The notes under the pieces: generated by a model
The model's input: the letters and a program-made list of their open reading frames with translations, nothing else
What the model was told of the DNA's origin: nothing
Database searches by the model: none
Shown: in pieces, positions 28,701 to 38,400 of the stretch
How the letters are laid out: the number at the start of each line of letters is the position of its first letter
How positions within the stretch are numbered: the stretch's first letter is position 1
Origin: JBMYTN01 sp049604415
Lineage (GTDB): Bacteria; Pseudomonadota; Alphaproteobacteria; Rhodospirillales; Rhodospirillaceae
Length of the DNA stretch: 64,000 nucleotides
Direction: 5' to 3'
Assembly: GCA_049604415.1 (NCBI GenBank)
Contig: JBMYTN010000006.1
Span: 1-64,000 of the forward strand
Made by a program: the position numbers and the translations under genes

Positions 28701-31700
28701 GAGGTCAATGACCCGGTTTCGATCCAAGTCATTCCAGGTGATCAGATCGCCATCAAGGTTTCCTATGACGGCGCGCTCTATCTGGACAATGAGATCGCCG
28801 CACTGCCCGGCTATCTGGCCCATATGCTCGAAGGGATCCTGGAAACCCCGGACGCGAGCCTGGATGAGATTGCCATGCTCGATGCGGCCACCAGCCGGAC
28901 CCTGCTGCGCGAGCCGAACCGGACCTTCCTGGCCTATGATCCGACCCGCCCCCTGCATCGCATGGTCGAAGCCCAGGTGGCGCAAACGCCTGCGGCCATC
29001 GCCTCGGAATGCCGGGGCGAACAGCTGCGCTATGATGAACTGAATGCGGGGGCCAATGCCTTGGCCGCCCAAATCGCAGCGCTGGGCATCGGGCCTGATC
29101 AGCGGGTTGCGGTCTTTGTGGACCGTTGTGCCGGTTTGCCCATGGCCCTGATCGGGGTGCTGAAATCGGGTGCGGCCTATGTGCCCCTTGATCCGATCTT
29201 TCCGCCAGACCGTCTGGCCCTGATGCTCTCCGATGATGGCGGTGCCAAGGCCATTGTCACCCGGCGCTGTGACGAGGATGGGCTGCCCCGGGATCACGGT
29301 CTGCCGGTGATGTATCTGGAGGATCTGCCGCTTGTGCCACAGGCGGGCGCCGCGCTGGCGGCCCCCATGCCTGATCCGGGACCGGACTCCCTGGCCTATG
29401 TGATCTACACCTCCGGCTCCACCGGGCGGCCCAAAGGGGTGGCGGTGCCGCAACGGGCGCTGACCAATTTCCGCGAAACCATGCTAGACGCTCCGGGCAT
29501 GGTCGCCAGCGATGTGATCTGCGCAGTGACCACCCCCAGCTTTGATATTGCAGTGATGGAGCTGCTGGTGCCACTGACGGTCGGGGCAAAGATTGTTATT
29601 GCCCCGCGCGAGGTGGTCGCCGATGGCCCCGCCCTTGGGGCCTTGGCCCTGGCAACCCAATCGACCATTTTGCAAGCGACCCCGGCGTCCTGGCGCATGT
29701 TGATGGAGGCAGGCTGGGGTGGCAGCAAAACCATCGCTGCCTGGACGGCAGGCGAGGCCCTGACCCGGGATCTTGGCCGCTGGATGATTGCGCATTTCCG
29801 TCAGGCCTGGAACCTTTACGGGCCGACCGAGACGACGATCTATTCGGCGATCATGCAGATCGGGGAGGGCACCCGGGCCAATTTGTCCGACGAAGCCCCG
29901 GAGAGCATCGGCTATCCGATCGGCAACACCGCGCTCTATATCCTCGATGATGCCCTGCGGCCCTTGCCCGATGGGGTGGCGGGCAAGCTTTACATTGGCG
30001 GTGATGGCGTAACCCGGGGCTATCTTGGCCGACCGGAATTGACCGCAGAAAAATTCATCCCCGATCCCTTTGTCACCGACATGGCCGATCTGGGTTATCC
30101 CCGGCGCGGCGCGACCATGTATGACACCGGCGATTTGGCCCGGCGTCTGCCCGATGGCCGGATCGAATATCTTGGCCGCTTGGATCATCAGGTCAAAATC
30201 CGGGGCTTCCGGATCGAACTGGGCGAGATTGAAAGCGTGCTGGCCGCCCATCCTGCCGTGGCCCGGGCCGTGGTGGTGCCCAAGGGCAAAGGCATGGCGG
30301 CCAAGCTGGTGGCCTATGTGGTCCCCGATGCCAGCGGGGTGCAGTCCCTGATTGGCACTGAAAGCAGTTCTGACATGTCAGGGGATGCGGCAGCGGATCG
30401 TCCCGAAGAGCAGGGTGGAGCTTGGCAGTCGGTCTGGGACCGCACCTATGGCACCCCGCCCGATGAGAGCGGGGCGGCCCAGGACGACGGCCTGGATTTG
30501 CGCGGCTGGGCCGACAGCCGCAGCGGCTTGCCGATCCCCGAGGCCGATATGCGGGTGTGGGTTGAGGGCACCTGTGAGCGGATGGAAGCTTTGCTGCCCG
30601 CCGATGGCTCCGGACGCTTGTTTGAAATTGGTTGCGGCGCGGGGTTGTTGTTGCGCCCGGTGGCCCCGAAAACATCCCGCAGCTTCGGTCTGGATTTCTC
30701 CGCCCCGGTGCTGACCCAGCTGCAAACGCGCCTGGATCGGGACCCGGCTTTGGCTGATCGGGTCCGTTTGCTCCATGGTGAGGCGCTGTCGGCGGCACTG
30801 CCCGCCGATGATCCCGACCCAGTGGATCTGGTGGTGATCAACTCCGTGGCGCAATATTTCCCGACCCCGGCCTATTTGGAACAGGTGGTGGCCTTAGCGG
30901 TGGAGATGGTGGCCGATGGCGGCGCGATCTTCTTTGGCGACATCCGCACCCTTTCCGGATTGTCTGCCTATCACCTCTATCGCCTGTCCGGACGGATGGC
31001 CCCAACAACGCCGCTCTCCGAAGTGAGCCAGGCGATCCGGCGCGGTGTGCGCGAGGAAGAAGAGCTGGTGCTCGACCCGGCCTGGTTCCATGCCCTGGCG
31101 GCTTCGGGGCGGATCCCCCGCCTGCGCGCAGTGGAAATGGCCGTCAAGCCGGGGCGGGTCGACAATGAGCTGACCCGTTATCGCTTGGACATTACCCTGC
31201 GCGTTGGTCCAGCCGCTGAGGCAGACGCTCAAAACCCAACCCTCGCCGATGCGGAACGGCCCTGGTCTCCAGACCGTGATGACCGGGCCGGTTTGGCGGG
31301 CTGTTTTGGCGCATTGGCCGAAACCGGCCAAAGCTTGGTTCTGCGCGACTTGCCCAATGCCCGGTTGGTCCAGGATCGGCAGTGGATAGAGACTTTGGAA
31401 AAGGCTGGGGACGGCGAGACCTTGGCCGATCTGCTGGCGTTGCCTCGTCCCGACACTGTTGACCTGCATCCTGACGATTTGACCGTGCTGGCGGCTGATC
31501 ACGGCCTTGCGCTGGTCCTGGCCCCGGCGGCCTCGGGTGATGCCTTTGCCCTGGATCTGGCGGTTGCGCCGGAGCCCGCTTTGGCGGCGGGGCTGTTGGC
31601 GTTGCGGGCCAGCCGGACCCCGGTCAATGGCGCGGATCTGCGGATCCACGACCCATCGATGAAGCTGGTTTCCCAAGCCCTGGCCCCGGCCCTGCGCGAC

Positions 31701-34700
31701 CATGCCGGAACAAGGTTGCCGGATTACATGGTGCCCTCGGTGATCATGGCGCTGGATGCCTTTCCCTTAACCGCCAGCGGCAAGGTGGACCGCAAGCTGC
31801 TGCCAGAACCGGACGCCGGAGACGGACCGGTGGTCGGCAGCGATGCCCCGCGCGGTCCAATGGAGCAGATTATCGCCGGGCTGTTTGCCGAGATCCTCGG
31901 CCTGCCCCGGATCGGCATCCATGATGACTTTTTCCTGCTTGGCGGCCATTCCCTGCTGGCCACCCAAGCGGTCACCCGCCTGCGCGCTATCACCGGCCAA
32001 GATGTGCCCCTGCGCACCCTGTTTGAAGCCCCGACCACGGCCAAATTGGCCAGCCAACTGGAGGCCTTGGTTCAGGGCGGATCCGCAGCACAGGACGAAG
32101 CCCTGATCCCGGCTCTGCTGGGGCCGGAGGATCCCGCGCCCCTGTCCTTCTCCCAGGCCCGGCTCTGGTTCCTCGACCGCTTGGACCCGGGCAGTCTTGG
32201 CTATGTCATGCCCGGGGCCTTCGACCTGGAGGGTGACCTGGATCGCACCGCATTGGTCGGTGCCTTGTCTGGTGTCATTGCCCGTCATCCGGCCTTGCGC
32301 GCCCGGTTCGTCGACGCCGAGGATGGCGCGCCGCGCATGGTGATGGATCCGCCGGTCGAGACGGTGGACTTGCCGCTGGTCGATCTGGCGGATCTGGCCG
32401 GCGAGGCTTTGGCCGCCGCGCTGGAACGGGAAACCCGCCAAGAGGCCAGCACGCCCTTTGACCTGACCACCGGGCCGGTGCTGCGTTTGCGCTTGCTGCG
32501 TTTGGGTCCCCGGCGCCATCGTTTGCTGATCACCATGCATCACATCATTTCCGATGGCTGGTCGGTGGGTGTGTTCGGCCGCGAATTGGCTGGGCTCTAT
32601 GGCAGGTTGGCCAGCGGGCAAGATCCGGTTGGGGCCGGTTTGGCCGATCTGCCTTTGACCTATGGCGATTATGCCGCTTGGCAGCGGAGTGTTTTGACCG
32701 AGGACCGGATCGCCACCCTGGCCGAGGAACGCCGAGCGGCTTTGTCGATCGTTCCGCCGCATCTGGATCTGCCCACCGAGCGGCCCCGGCGGGCGGGCAC
32801 GGCCTTTGCCGCCGGGCGGGTGCCGGTGGTGGTGACGGCCCAGGAACGGACCGCTGTCGAAGGCCTTGCCCGTCTGGTGGGCGCGACCCCGTTTATGGTT
32901 GTGGCCGCAGCATGGGGTGCGCTGCTAGGGCGGCTGGCGGGCCAGGAGGCGGTTGCCATCGGCACCCCGGTGGCCGGTCGGATCCGGCCCGAGCTGGAAG
33001 ATCTGATCGGTTTCTTTGTCAACACCCTGGTGCTGCCCTGCGATCTGTCCGCGCCCTCCCCCGAAGAGGCCGCCGACGGGATCCTGACCGCGCGCCATGT
33101 GGTGCAGCGAGTGCGTTCCGCAGCCCTGGCGGCCTATGGCTCCCAAGAGCTGCCCTTCGAAAAACTGGTCGAAGTGCTGGCCCCGGAGCGCGACCCGGCC
33201 CGGCCACCCTTGTTCCAAACCATGGTGGTCTATCAAAACACCCCGGAGACAGCGGCGGAGCTGCCAGGCTTGTCGATCTCTGCGGTGCCGCCTGCGCCTT
33301 CGGTGGCGAAATTTGATCTGGTGCTGTTGCTGGAAGAGGAGGGCAGCAGCGGCGGGCTCTGCGGCCATGTGGAGTTTAATGCCGAGCTGTTTGCCCCGGG
33401 CTTTGCTGAGGCCCTCGGCCAAGCGGTGCCCTCGCTGCTGGCGGCCATGGCGGCGGATCCGGACGGGGCCTTGATCGGCCCAGATCTACTGGCCCCGGCG
33501 CTGGAAACTGTGGTGGCGCGCGGTCCGGCCTGTACGCTGTCTGGCGAGACCCTATGGGATGTGCTCGCGCGCAATGGTACTGAACAAACCGATCAGCCGG
33601 GCGTTCTGATGGTCGATGCTGGCGGAGTGGAGGTCGCGCGGGTTTCGATGGGGGATTGGCTGCGCCATGCGGAGGATCTGGCGGGGCGTTTGGTGGCGCA
33701 GTGCGACGGCAACGCCAAACAGGTTCCCATCGGCTTGCATTTCTGTCGCAGTCTGGAGCGACTGGTTGCCTTGATGGCAATCTGGCGTGCCGGGGCCATT
33801 GCCGTGCCGCTTGATCCCGACCAGCCCGTTGACCGACGGGCGCTGATTGCCGAGGATTCCGGCTGTCGCTTGATCCTGGGCTCGACCCTGGAGGGCTCGG
33901 TTCCGGTCTTGTCCCTGGAAGACTTGGCCCAGGCACCGCAGCAGGATCTGCCGGACCCGCCAAAGGGCGAGGATCCGGCTTATGTGATCTACACCTCCGG
34001 CTCGACCGGCACCCCCAAAGGCGTCTTGCTGCGCCATGGCGGCCTGCTGCCCATCGGTCAGGGTCAAGCCCGGGTGATGCAGATGGCCCCCGGAGACCGG
34101 CTGTTGATGATGACCGCCGTGGGCTTTGATGTGGCTATGGGTGATCTCGCAGCGGCTTTGGTGGCCCAAGCAACCCTGGTGGTGGCGGAGAAAACCGCCT
34201 TGTTGCCCGGCCCGGGCCTGCTGGCTTTGCTGGACAAAGCCGGGGTGACCCATGCCCAGGCCGCCGCGACCTTGTGGAGCGGGTTGCCCAGCGGGGTGTT
34301 GCCCACTGGCTTAAAATGTGTGGTCTCCGGCGGCGAAGCTTTGTCTCCAGCCCTGGCCCACCGTTTGGCCGAGGGAGGCCAGCGTCGGGTGATCAACGCC
34401 TATGGCCCGACCGAGGCTAGCGTGGTCTGTTTGATGGCCGAGGTCGGCGTCGAAGCCGCTACATTGATGGCCCGGGACGAAGCCGATGCCCGCCTGCCTC
34501 TGGGCCACCCCCTGGAAGGGGCGGTGCTGGCGGTTTGTGATCCCTATGGCCGCCCGCTGCCCAATGGCGCGCCCGGCGAGCTGGTCATCGGCGGCAGTGG
34601 TGTGGCGCTGGGTTATTTGGGTCAACCGGCTTTGACGGCGGAGCACTTTGTCCCGGATCCGTTTGGCGCTCCAGGGGCGTGGGCCTATCGCACCGGGGAT

Positions 34701-35426
34701 CGGGTGCGCCGTCGGGCCGATGGGGCCTTTGAGTTCCTGGGCCGTCAGGATGGCCAGATCAAACTGCGCGGCCAGCGTTTGGAATTGGGCGAGGTCGAAG
34801 CCGCCTTGGCGGGCCTCAAAGGCGTGAGTGCCGCTTGTGCCGACATTCGGGGCAGCGGCGCTGATGTCCTGCTGGCGGCCTGGATTGTGCCGGACAGCCC
34901 AGAGGCTCCGCCCGCCATTGCGACCTTGAAAGAAGCTCTCCGGGCCGGGCTGGCCGGGGTCATGGTGCCCGCACGGATCGGGATCTTGGAGGCTTTGCCA
35001 CGCACCGCCAATGGCAAGGTGGATCGATCTGTGCCGCCCCTGCCCGAGGCAGATCTCAGCGGATCTTCGGCGGTCACAGCGCCCCGAACCGAAGGTGAAA
35101 AAATCATTGCAGCGATTTGGGGCGACCTGCTGGGACTGGACGCGGTCGATGTCCATGCCAATTTCTTTGATCTTGGCGGGCATTCCCTGTTGGCCACGCG
35201 GGTGCTGTCTCGGATCCGCGATCAGCTGGGGGTAGACTTGCCGGTTGCCGCCGTGTTCGATGCTCCCACCGTGGCCGGTTTGGCCGCCCGCTGTGCCGAG
35301 ATCACTCCAGGGGAGGATACCCCGGCGGTCCCTGATACTGGGGTATCGCCATCGGGTTCGGCGTCTCCTGTTTCCGAAGATCCGGGCGGGCCGATCCGGC
35401 GCACCACCCGGCGCAAGCGTCGCTAG
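22761..35426 (+). CDS. NRPS: docking-C-A-PCP-E-C-A(nMT)-PCP-C-A-PCP
   Basis: 4221 residues, GTG start. Residues 1-55 match a TubC-type N-terminal docking domain (LAARGVTLRVEDGALKFSAP). Module 1: C (HHIASDGW), A about 560-1037, PCP (LGGDSI, Ser1097), epimerase about 1147-1570 (HHLVVDG, EGHGRD, FNYLG), so a D-residue. Module 2: C of the type following E domains (HHSIFDGW), A about 2060-2523 with an N-methyltransferase about 2550-2810 inserted before the A10 region (EIGCGAGLL, VINSVAQYFP), and PCP (Ser3064). Module 3: C (HHIISDGW), A about 3595-4093, PCP (Ser4142). Hand-read A codes are DLENMVCVTK, DIMQWALIYK (glycine-like group, tentative) and DVGQVGAVVK. The last is nearly identical to the code of the A domain in the preceding gene. 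It passes the chain to the C-A-PCP-TE protein 26 bp downstream. Confidence 0.96.
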   Translation: MSDLPALKALMDQLAARGVTLRVEDGALKFSAPKGALTDSLKAQIKERRQDVIDWVLAREQDQASPEPVSTLPTRVDRTQSYPLSPGQRRLWFMEQMAGSRGLYVLPALLRLQGVLDIAALEGAVSALVAKHGALRTVYGEDAEGRPVQREADPQGVPLTVLECRREGEAERLEEALEGARALAREPFDLGAGLLLRATLWRLGPEDHVLALIVHHIASDGWSLGLMVRDLTEAYGTGGSLPPLPDRIDYLDVSVAQGEPSPEALTHWVESLSGAPAVIDLPTDRPRPNRETYAGARLPLALSAETGAAVAALARQTGSSPFMVLFASYAAALQRQGASEDLVIGTPAAGRIGAASEDVVGFFVNSLPLRMDLEGDPDFRTLLTRVRRVALRGFSHQDVPFEKMVDALKPERSLSHGPLFQVMFTLLNIPPASLTLPGLSITPLPSDLGSSQYDMSLTLEPDGAGGYGGFLEFGTALFDEASMQAFLARWARLLEGALADPDCALSRLPFGAPEELAQELGPLSRASDNGVVQEVPAGPDSLKALFEAQVDREPAALAIAAGEDSLTYGQLDGWANRLAARLQASGAGPEGCVALLVDRSPRFIAAMLAIYKCGAAMVPLDPVWPDGRMRMAIESSGAQWLLCDPALCDRGRELCGETGAVLFAADEAMGFAEDRLPDPPADALAYVLYTSGSTGTPKGVAVEHGMIAAHIRVMARFYAMAPGDVFLHAAAVAFDLTQEQCWTALITGATVAPLPPGAWTPDEIFALCEQRSISVLNLPPALWVPVARDWAERDPARVAALKLRLMIVGSDVMPPQGIAAWRALPLSTRLLNCYGPTEIVVTATTFDIPADFQPAGPIPIGPPIPGHRCLILDRNGQPVPPGVPGELWIGGQILGRGYHQRPQLTEEVFHPDPFADPAQGDCGRIYKTGDRARRLPDGSIAFLGRLDRQIKLRGYRIEPGEIETALTQLPDIAEALVLAREGTRLIAWVRAADPANSPDPAKLKALLRSRLPDYMVPAAFVTLEAFPLLPSGKVNRSALPDPEPATQAEVAESADGLPEHQQPRSPEEALLAEIWASLLDRDAVGIHQNFFELGGDSIIGIQVVSRARRQGYGLDARAIFRRQTIAELAEEITRLDNADAAADHGPISGVQALGPAQTAFLARDLPVPDHHNQSVLLTLPAETDQSALAMAVGDLAVRHDQLRAAFTQEEAGLWIQTIAAPVASERFDLPALPMDRLAEEAEVLQAGLSLAEGRVFAAARFRDPAEDGQDRLLLIAHHLVVDGVSWRILLEDLAQALEARQGGQAPALAPRTTSYGAWAEYQSGVQAGLNPRTVPAARPLPGSDGGPGQEGETTAERVTLSVPTTTALMGAAHRAYGTRGDELLITALLRAVARQTGMQALDLVLEGHGRDGGSGDDPDAEVLAVDRTVGWFTDFRALALRAPADGALGPAVKAVKEALRAKPGSPRAAAPDQPAEIAFNYLGRLEETRLLPEPFGLAAEEGGASRASDNPRPYRLEIDGWIGSSGALEFRLAYAPGSLDPATVTALAAALSDCLSELASLAEAGTRLGYSPSDFPASGLEQGDLDRLFPPGSGGIEDVFPLSPMQDGMLYHGRLGEAGAEGMWFEQTTAVIKAPFDPEAFAAAWTGLHRRHGAFRSHYVWEGLPRPLQVVSEAANPDFALLDWRDDPDPEARLAAYLVADKAQGFDLGRAPLTRLRLIRFGPEEWRLTWSIHHSIFDGWCQSLVLRDLTALYLAHRPEALSGPDLPRPGRFADHVAWLASRDDSETEAFWRAEQAGFDTPSRLVLTRPDRPEGESGRSFREVRDVFEADLSARAEAFARANRLTLNTLIQGVTALVIHRLTGLRDLCLGTVVAGRPPECPGAEETVGLFINTLPARFKLPGTAPVLGWLREVQTAHQAREAHGHAAIVDIRAWSELPPGTAPYDVLLAFENYPVEDALSGVSADGVVPFAPESVDVSVEEVNDPVSIQVIPGDQIAIKVSYDGALYLDNEIAALPGYLAHMLEGILETPDASLDEIAMLDAATSRTLLREPNRTFLAYDPTRPLHRMVEAQVAQTPAAIASECRGEQLRYDELNAGANALAAQIAALGIGPDQRVAVFVDRCAGLPMALIGVLKSGAAYVPLDPIFPPDRLALMLSDDGGAKAIVTRRCDEDGLPRDHGLPVMYLEDLPLVPQAGAALAAPMPDPGPDSLAYVIYTSGSTGRPKGVAVPQRALTNFRETMLDAPGMVASDVICAVTTPSFDIAVMELLVPLTVGAKIVIAPREVVADGPALGALALATQSTILQATPASWRMLMEAGWGGSKTIAAWTAGEALTRDLGRWMIAHFRQAWNLYGPTETTIYSAIMQIGEGTRANLSDEAPESIGYPIGNTALYILDDALRPLPDGVAGKLYIGGDGVTRGYLGRPELTAEKFIPDPFVTDMADLGYPRRGATMYDTGDLARRLPDGRIEYLGRLDHQVKIRGFRIELGEIESVLAAHPAVARAVVVPKGKGMAAKLVAYVVPDASGVQSLIGTESSSDMSGDAAADRPEEQGGAWQSVWDRTYGTPPDESGAAQDDGLDLRGWADSRSGLPIPEADMRVWVEGTCERMEALLPADGSGRLFEIGCGAGLLLRPVAPKTSRSFGLDFSAPVLTQLQTRLDRDPALADRVRLLHGEALSAALPADDPDPVDLVVINSVAQYFPTPAYLEQVVALAVEMVADGGAIFFGDIRTLSGLSAYHLYRLSGRMAPTTPLSEVSQAIRRGVREEEELVLDPAWFHALAASGRIPRLRAVEMAVKPGRVDNELTRYRLDITLRVGPAAEADAQNPTLADAERPWSPDRDDRAGLAGCFGALAETGQSLVLRDLPNARLVQDRQWIETLEKAGDGETLADLLALPRPDTVDLHPDDLTVLAADHGLALVLAPAASGDAFALDLAVAPEPALAAGLLALRASRTPVNGADLRIHDPSMKLVSQALAPALRDHAGTRLPDYMVPSVIMALDAFPLTASGKVDRKLLPEPDAGDGPVVGSDAPRGPMEQIIAGLFAEILGLPRIGIHDDFFLLGGHSLLATQAVTRLRAITGQDVPLRTLFEAPTTAKLASQLEALVQGGSAAQDEALIPALLGPEDPAPLSFSQARLWFLDRLDPGSLGYVMPGAFDLEGDLDRTALVGALSGVIARHPALRARFVDAEDGAPRMVMDPPVETVDLPLVDLADLAGEALAAALERETRQEASTPFDLTTGPVLRLRLLRLGPRRHRLLITMHHIISDGWSVGVFGRELAGLYGRLASGQDPVGAGLADLPLTYGDYAAWQRSVLTEDRIATLAEERRAALSIVPPHLDLPTERPRRAGTAFAAGRVPVVVTAQERTAVEGLARLVGATPFMVVAAAWGALLGRLAGQEAVAIGTPVAGRIRPELEDLIGFFVNTLVLPCDLSAPSPEEAADGILTARHVVQRVRSAALAAYGSQELPFEKLVEVLAPERDPARPPLFQTMVVYQNTPETAAELPGLSISAVPPAPSVAKFDLVLLLEEEGSSGGLCGHVEFNAELFAPGFAEALGQAVPSLLAAMAADPDGALIGPDLLAPALETVVARGPACTLSGETLWDVLARNGTEQTDQPGVLMVDAGGVEVARVSMGDWLRHAEDLAGRLVAQCDGNAKQVPIGLHFCRSLERLVALMAIWRAGAIAVPLDPDQPVDRRALIAEDSGCRLILGSTLEGSVPVLSLEDLAQAPQQDLPDPPKGEDPAYVIYTSGSTGTPKGVLLRHGGLLPIGQGQARVMQMAPGDRLLMMTAVGFDVAMGDLAAALVAQATLVVAEKTALLPGPGLLALLDKAGVTHAQAAATLWSGLPSGVLPTGLKCVVSGGEALSPALAHRLAEGGQRRVINAYGPTEASVVCLMAEVGVEAATLMARDEADARLPLGHPLEGAVLAVCDPYGRPLPNGAPGELVIGGSGVALGYLGQPALTAEHFVPDPFGAPGAWAYRTGDRVRRRADGAFEFLGRQDGQIKLRGQRLELGEVEAALAGLKGVSAACADIRGSGADVLLAAWIVPDSPEAPPAIATLKEALRAGLAGVMVPARIGILEALPRTANGKVDRSVPPLPEADLSGSSAVTAPRTEGEKIIAAIWGDLLGLDAVDVHANFFDLGGHSLLATRVLSRIRDQLGVDLPVAAVFDAPTVAGLAARCAEITPGEDTPAVPDTGVSPSGSASPVSEDPGGPIRRTTRRKRR

Positions 35427-35452
35427 AGATTGTTTTACCGTAAGGACTTGGT

Positions 35453-38400
35453 ATGACCATGGCTTTGGATGCCCCTTCCGCGCCTGCCGATACAGCCAAC
35501 AGCGGAAAAACCCCTGCGGGTGTTTCGACAGATCCGGACACTGCGCCGGATGTCCTGCCGGTGTCCTTTGCTCAGAAGCGGTTGTGGATCCTTGATCAAT
35601 TGGAGCCCGGCAGCTCGGCCTATTTGATGCCAGCGGCCATTCGTTTGACCGGCGCCTTGGATGAAGAGGCGCTGCGGCGTTCCCTGGCCCATTTGATTGA
35701 CCGTCATGAAACCCTGCGCACCGCCTTTGACCAGGAAGACGGCGAGCCGGTGCAATTGATCTACCCAGCGGTCCCGCTGCCGCTGGAAAGCATCGACCTC
35801 CAAGGCCTGCCAGAAACCGACCGCATGGCCGCCCTGGACACCCATATCCACGAGGAATCCGCCCGCCCGTTCGACCTGTCCCATGCGCCTTTGCTGCGCG
35901 CGCGCCTGTTGAAACTGGGGGCGCAAGACCACGCCTTGCTGCTGACCATGCATCACATCATTTCCGATGGCTGGTCCATGGGCGTGCTGATGAACGAGCT
36001 CTCCGCTCTCTATGAAGCCTATCGCACCGGCCAGGATCCGGCTTTGCCGGAGCTGGAGATCCAATATGGCGACTTCGCCGATTGGCAGCAGGAGCGTCTG
36101 TCTGGGGAGCGGCTGGACGCCTTGCTGGCTTGGTGGAAGGACGATCTGGCCGGGGCTCCGGCCCTGTTATCCCTGCCCACCGACCGTCCCCGCCCGGTGA
36201 TCCAGACCTTTGAGGGCGACCGGGAAACCTTACAGATTGATGCAACGACCACAGACGCTCTGTCGGCCTTTGCCCGGGCGCGGGGTGTGACTCTGACCAT
36301 GTTGCTGACCAGCCTGTTCGGGGTGCTGTTGCATCGGCTGTCGGGCCAGGAAGATGTGGTGATCGGCATGCCCGTTGCCGGGCGTGACCGGGCCGAGTTG
36401 GAACCGCTGATCGGCTTTTTCATCAACACCTTGCCGTTGCGGGTGAGGATGGGCGATGACCCCACCCTGGCCGATCTGCTGCAGCGGGTCCGGAGCTTGT
36501 CCCTGGAGGCTTTGGCCCGCCAGGAACTGCCCTTCGAAAAACTGGTCGAAGAGCTGCGTCTGGAGCGGGATATGGGCTACAGCCCGGTCTATCAGGCCAT
36601 GCTGACGGTGCAAAACTTGCCGCCCGCCGATCTCTCCTTGCCGGGCTTGCGGATCGAGCCCTTTGACAGCGGGGCGGTGGCCGCCAAGGTCGACATCGCC
36701 TTGACGGTGTCGCCGGATCAGGCCGGAACCGGTCTGTCCGCCGTGTTCGATTATAACCGGGATCTGTTTGACCGGGCGACCTGGACCCGTTGGACCGGGC
36801 ATTTTGCCGCCCTGATCGAGGATATGCTGGCGGGCGACTTGGATCGGCAGATCAGCCGGTTGGCCTTGCTCCGTCCCGCCGATCAGGCCGCACTGGCCGG
36901 TTTGACCGGGCCGGATCGACCGATCCCGGACCAACCCTTGCATGATTTGGTGCTTTCCGGTCTTCGTGCTGCGCCGGATAAACCAGCGCTGTCGGTGTCT
37001 TCGGGGTCTGCGTTAAGCGGCGCGGCGGTGATCGCCGCCGTGGAAGACCGGGCCAAGGCGGTGGTCCAGGCCGGGATTGCACCGGGGGATCGGGTGGCGG
37101 TCTGTGTTGAGCGCGGGATTGATCTGCCGATCACCTTGCTGGCGGTTTGGGCGGCTGGGGCTTCCTATGTGCCGATGGATCCGCTGTTCCCGCCGGACCG
37201 ATTGGCCCTGATGCTCGAAGATTCCGGCGCGCGTGCCGTTGTGGTCTCCCATGTCTTGCAAGATGCCTTGCCAAGCCTGACCGAGGGGGTTTTGGCTTTG
37301 GTGCTGGAAGACTTGGCTCCGGCTGAAGGAAGCGTGGCTCTGCCCAAGGTCGCCCCCGATGCTGAGGCCTATGTGATCTACACCTCCGGCTCCACCGGGC
37401 GGCCCAAGGGCGTGGTGTTGGGGCAGCGCTCGGTGGCGAATTTCCTCGCCTCCATGGCCGAAGAACCGGGCTTAAGCGCTGCGGATACTTTACTGGCCGT
37501 GACCACGGTGTCCTTCGATATCGCGGTGTTGGAATTGTTCCTGCCGCTGATGGTCGGCGGCCATCTCATGGTCGCCGGGGCCGAGGAGGCCAAGGATGCC
37601 CAACGCCTGGCTGGGGTGCTGACCCAACAGGGCATCACCGCCATGCAGGCCACCCCGGCCACCTGGCGCATGCTCTGTGCCCGGGCCGACTTCATGTTGC
37701 CGAACCTGAAAGCCTTTTGCGGTGGCGAAGTCATGAGCGGCGATTTGGCCGATCTGCTGCTGCGTCGTTGCGGTGGCGGGGTGTGGAACCTGTATGGCCC
37801 GACGGAAACCACCGTTTGGTCCTCGGTGCATCACATCACGGCGCGGGGTTTGACCTCCGGCAGCGGGGGGCGCCGGGAAGCCGACCAGGCCCAGCCCATT
37901 GGCCGTCCCATCGCCAACACCATTCTAAGGATCCTTGATCGCCATGGGGTGCCGGTGCCGCCCGGGATTCCGGGCGAGCTTTGGATTGGCGGCGACGGGC
38001 TGGCCCGGGGCTATCATGACCGGCCCGATTTGACCGCGGAACGCTTCCCACGCGATCCGCTGGACCCGGAGGCCCAAATCTATCGCACCGGAGATTTGGC
38101 CTTGCGCCGTCCCGATGGGGTGGTCGAGTTTTTGGGCCGCGCCGACCAGCAGGTCAAATTGCGCGGCTTCCGCATTGAGCTCGGCGAAATCGAGGCCGCC
38201 CTGCGCGCCCAGCCCCATGTGGATGATGCGGCCCTGTGTCTGCGCGGGCAGGGTGGCGATGCCCGGCTGGAGGCGGTGCTGGTGGCTGCTCCAGATGCGA
38301 CCGACGCGCTGGATCCGGACGCCCTGCGCCACGCCCTGGCCAAGAGCCTGCCCGCCTATATGGTCCCGGCCCGGTTCCATCTGGTCGATGCCTTGCCCTT

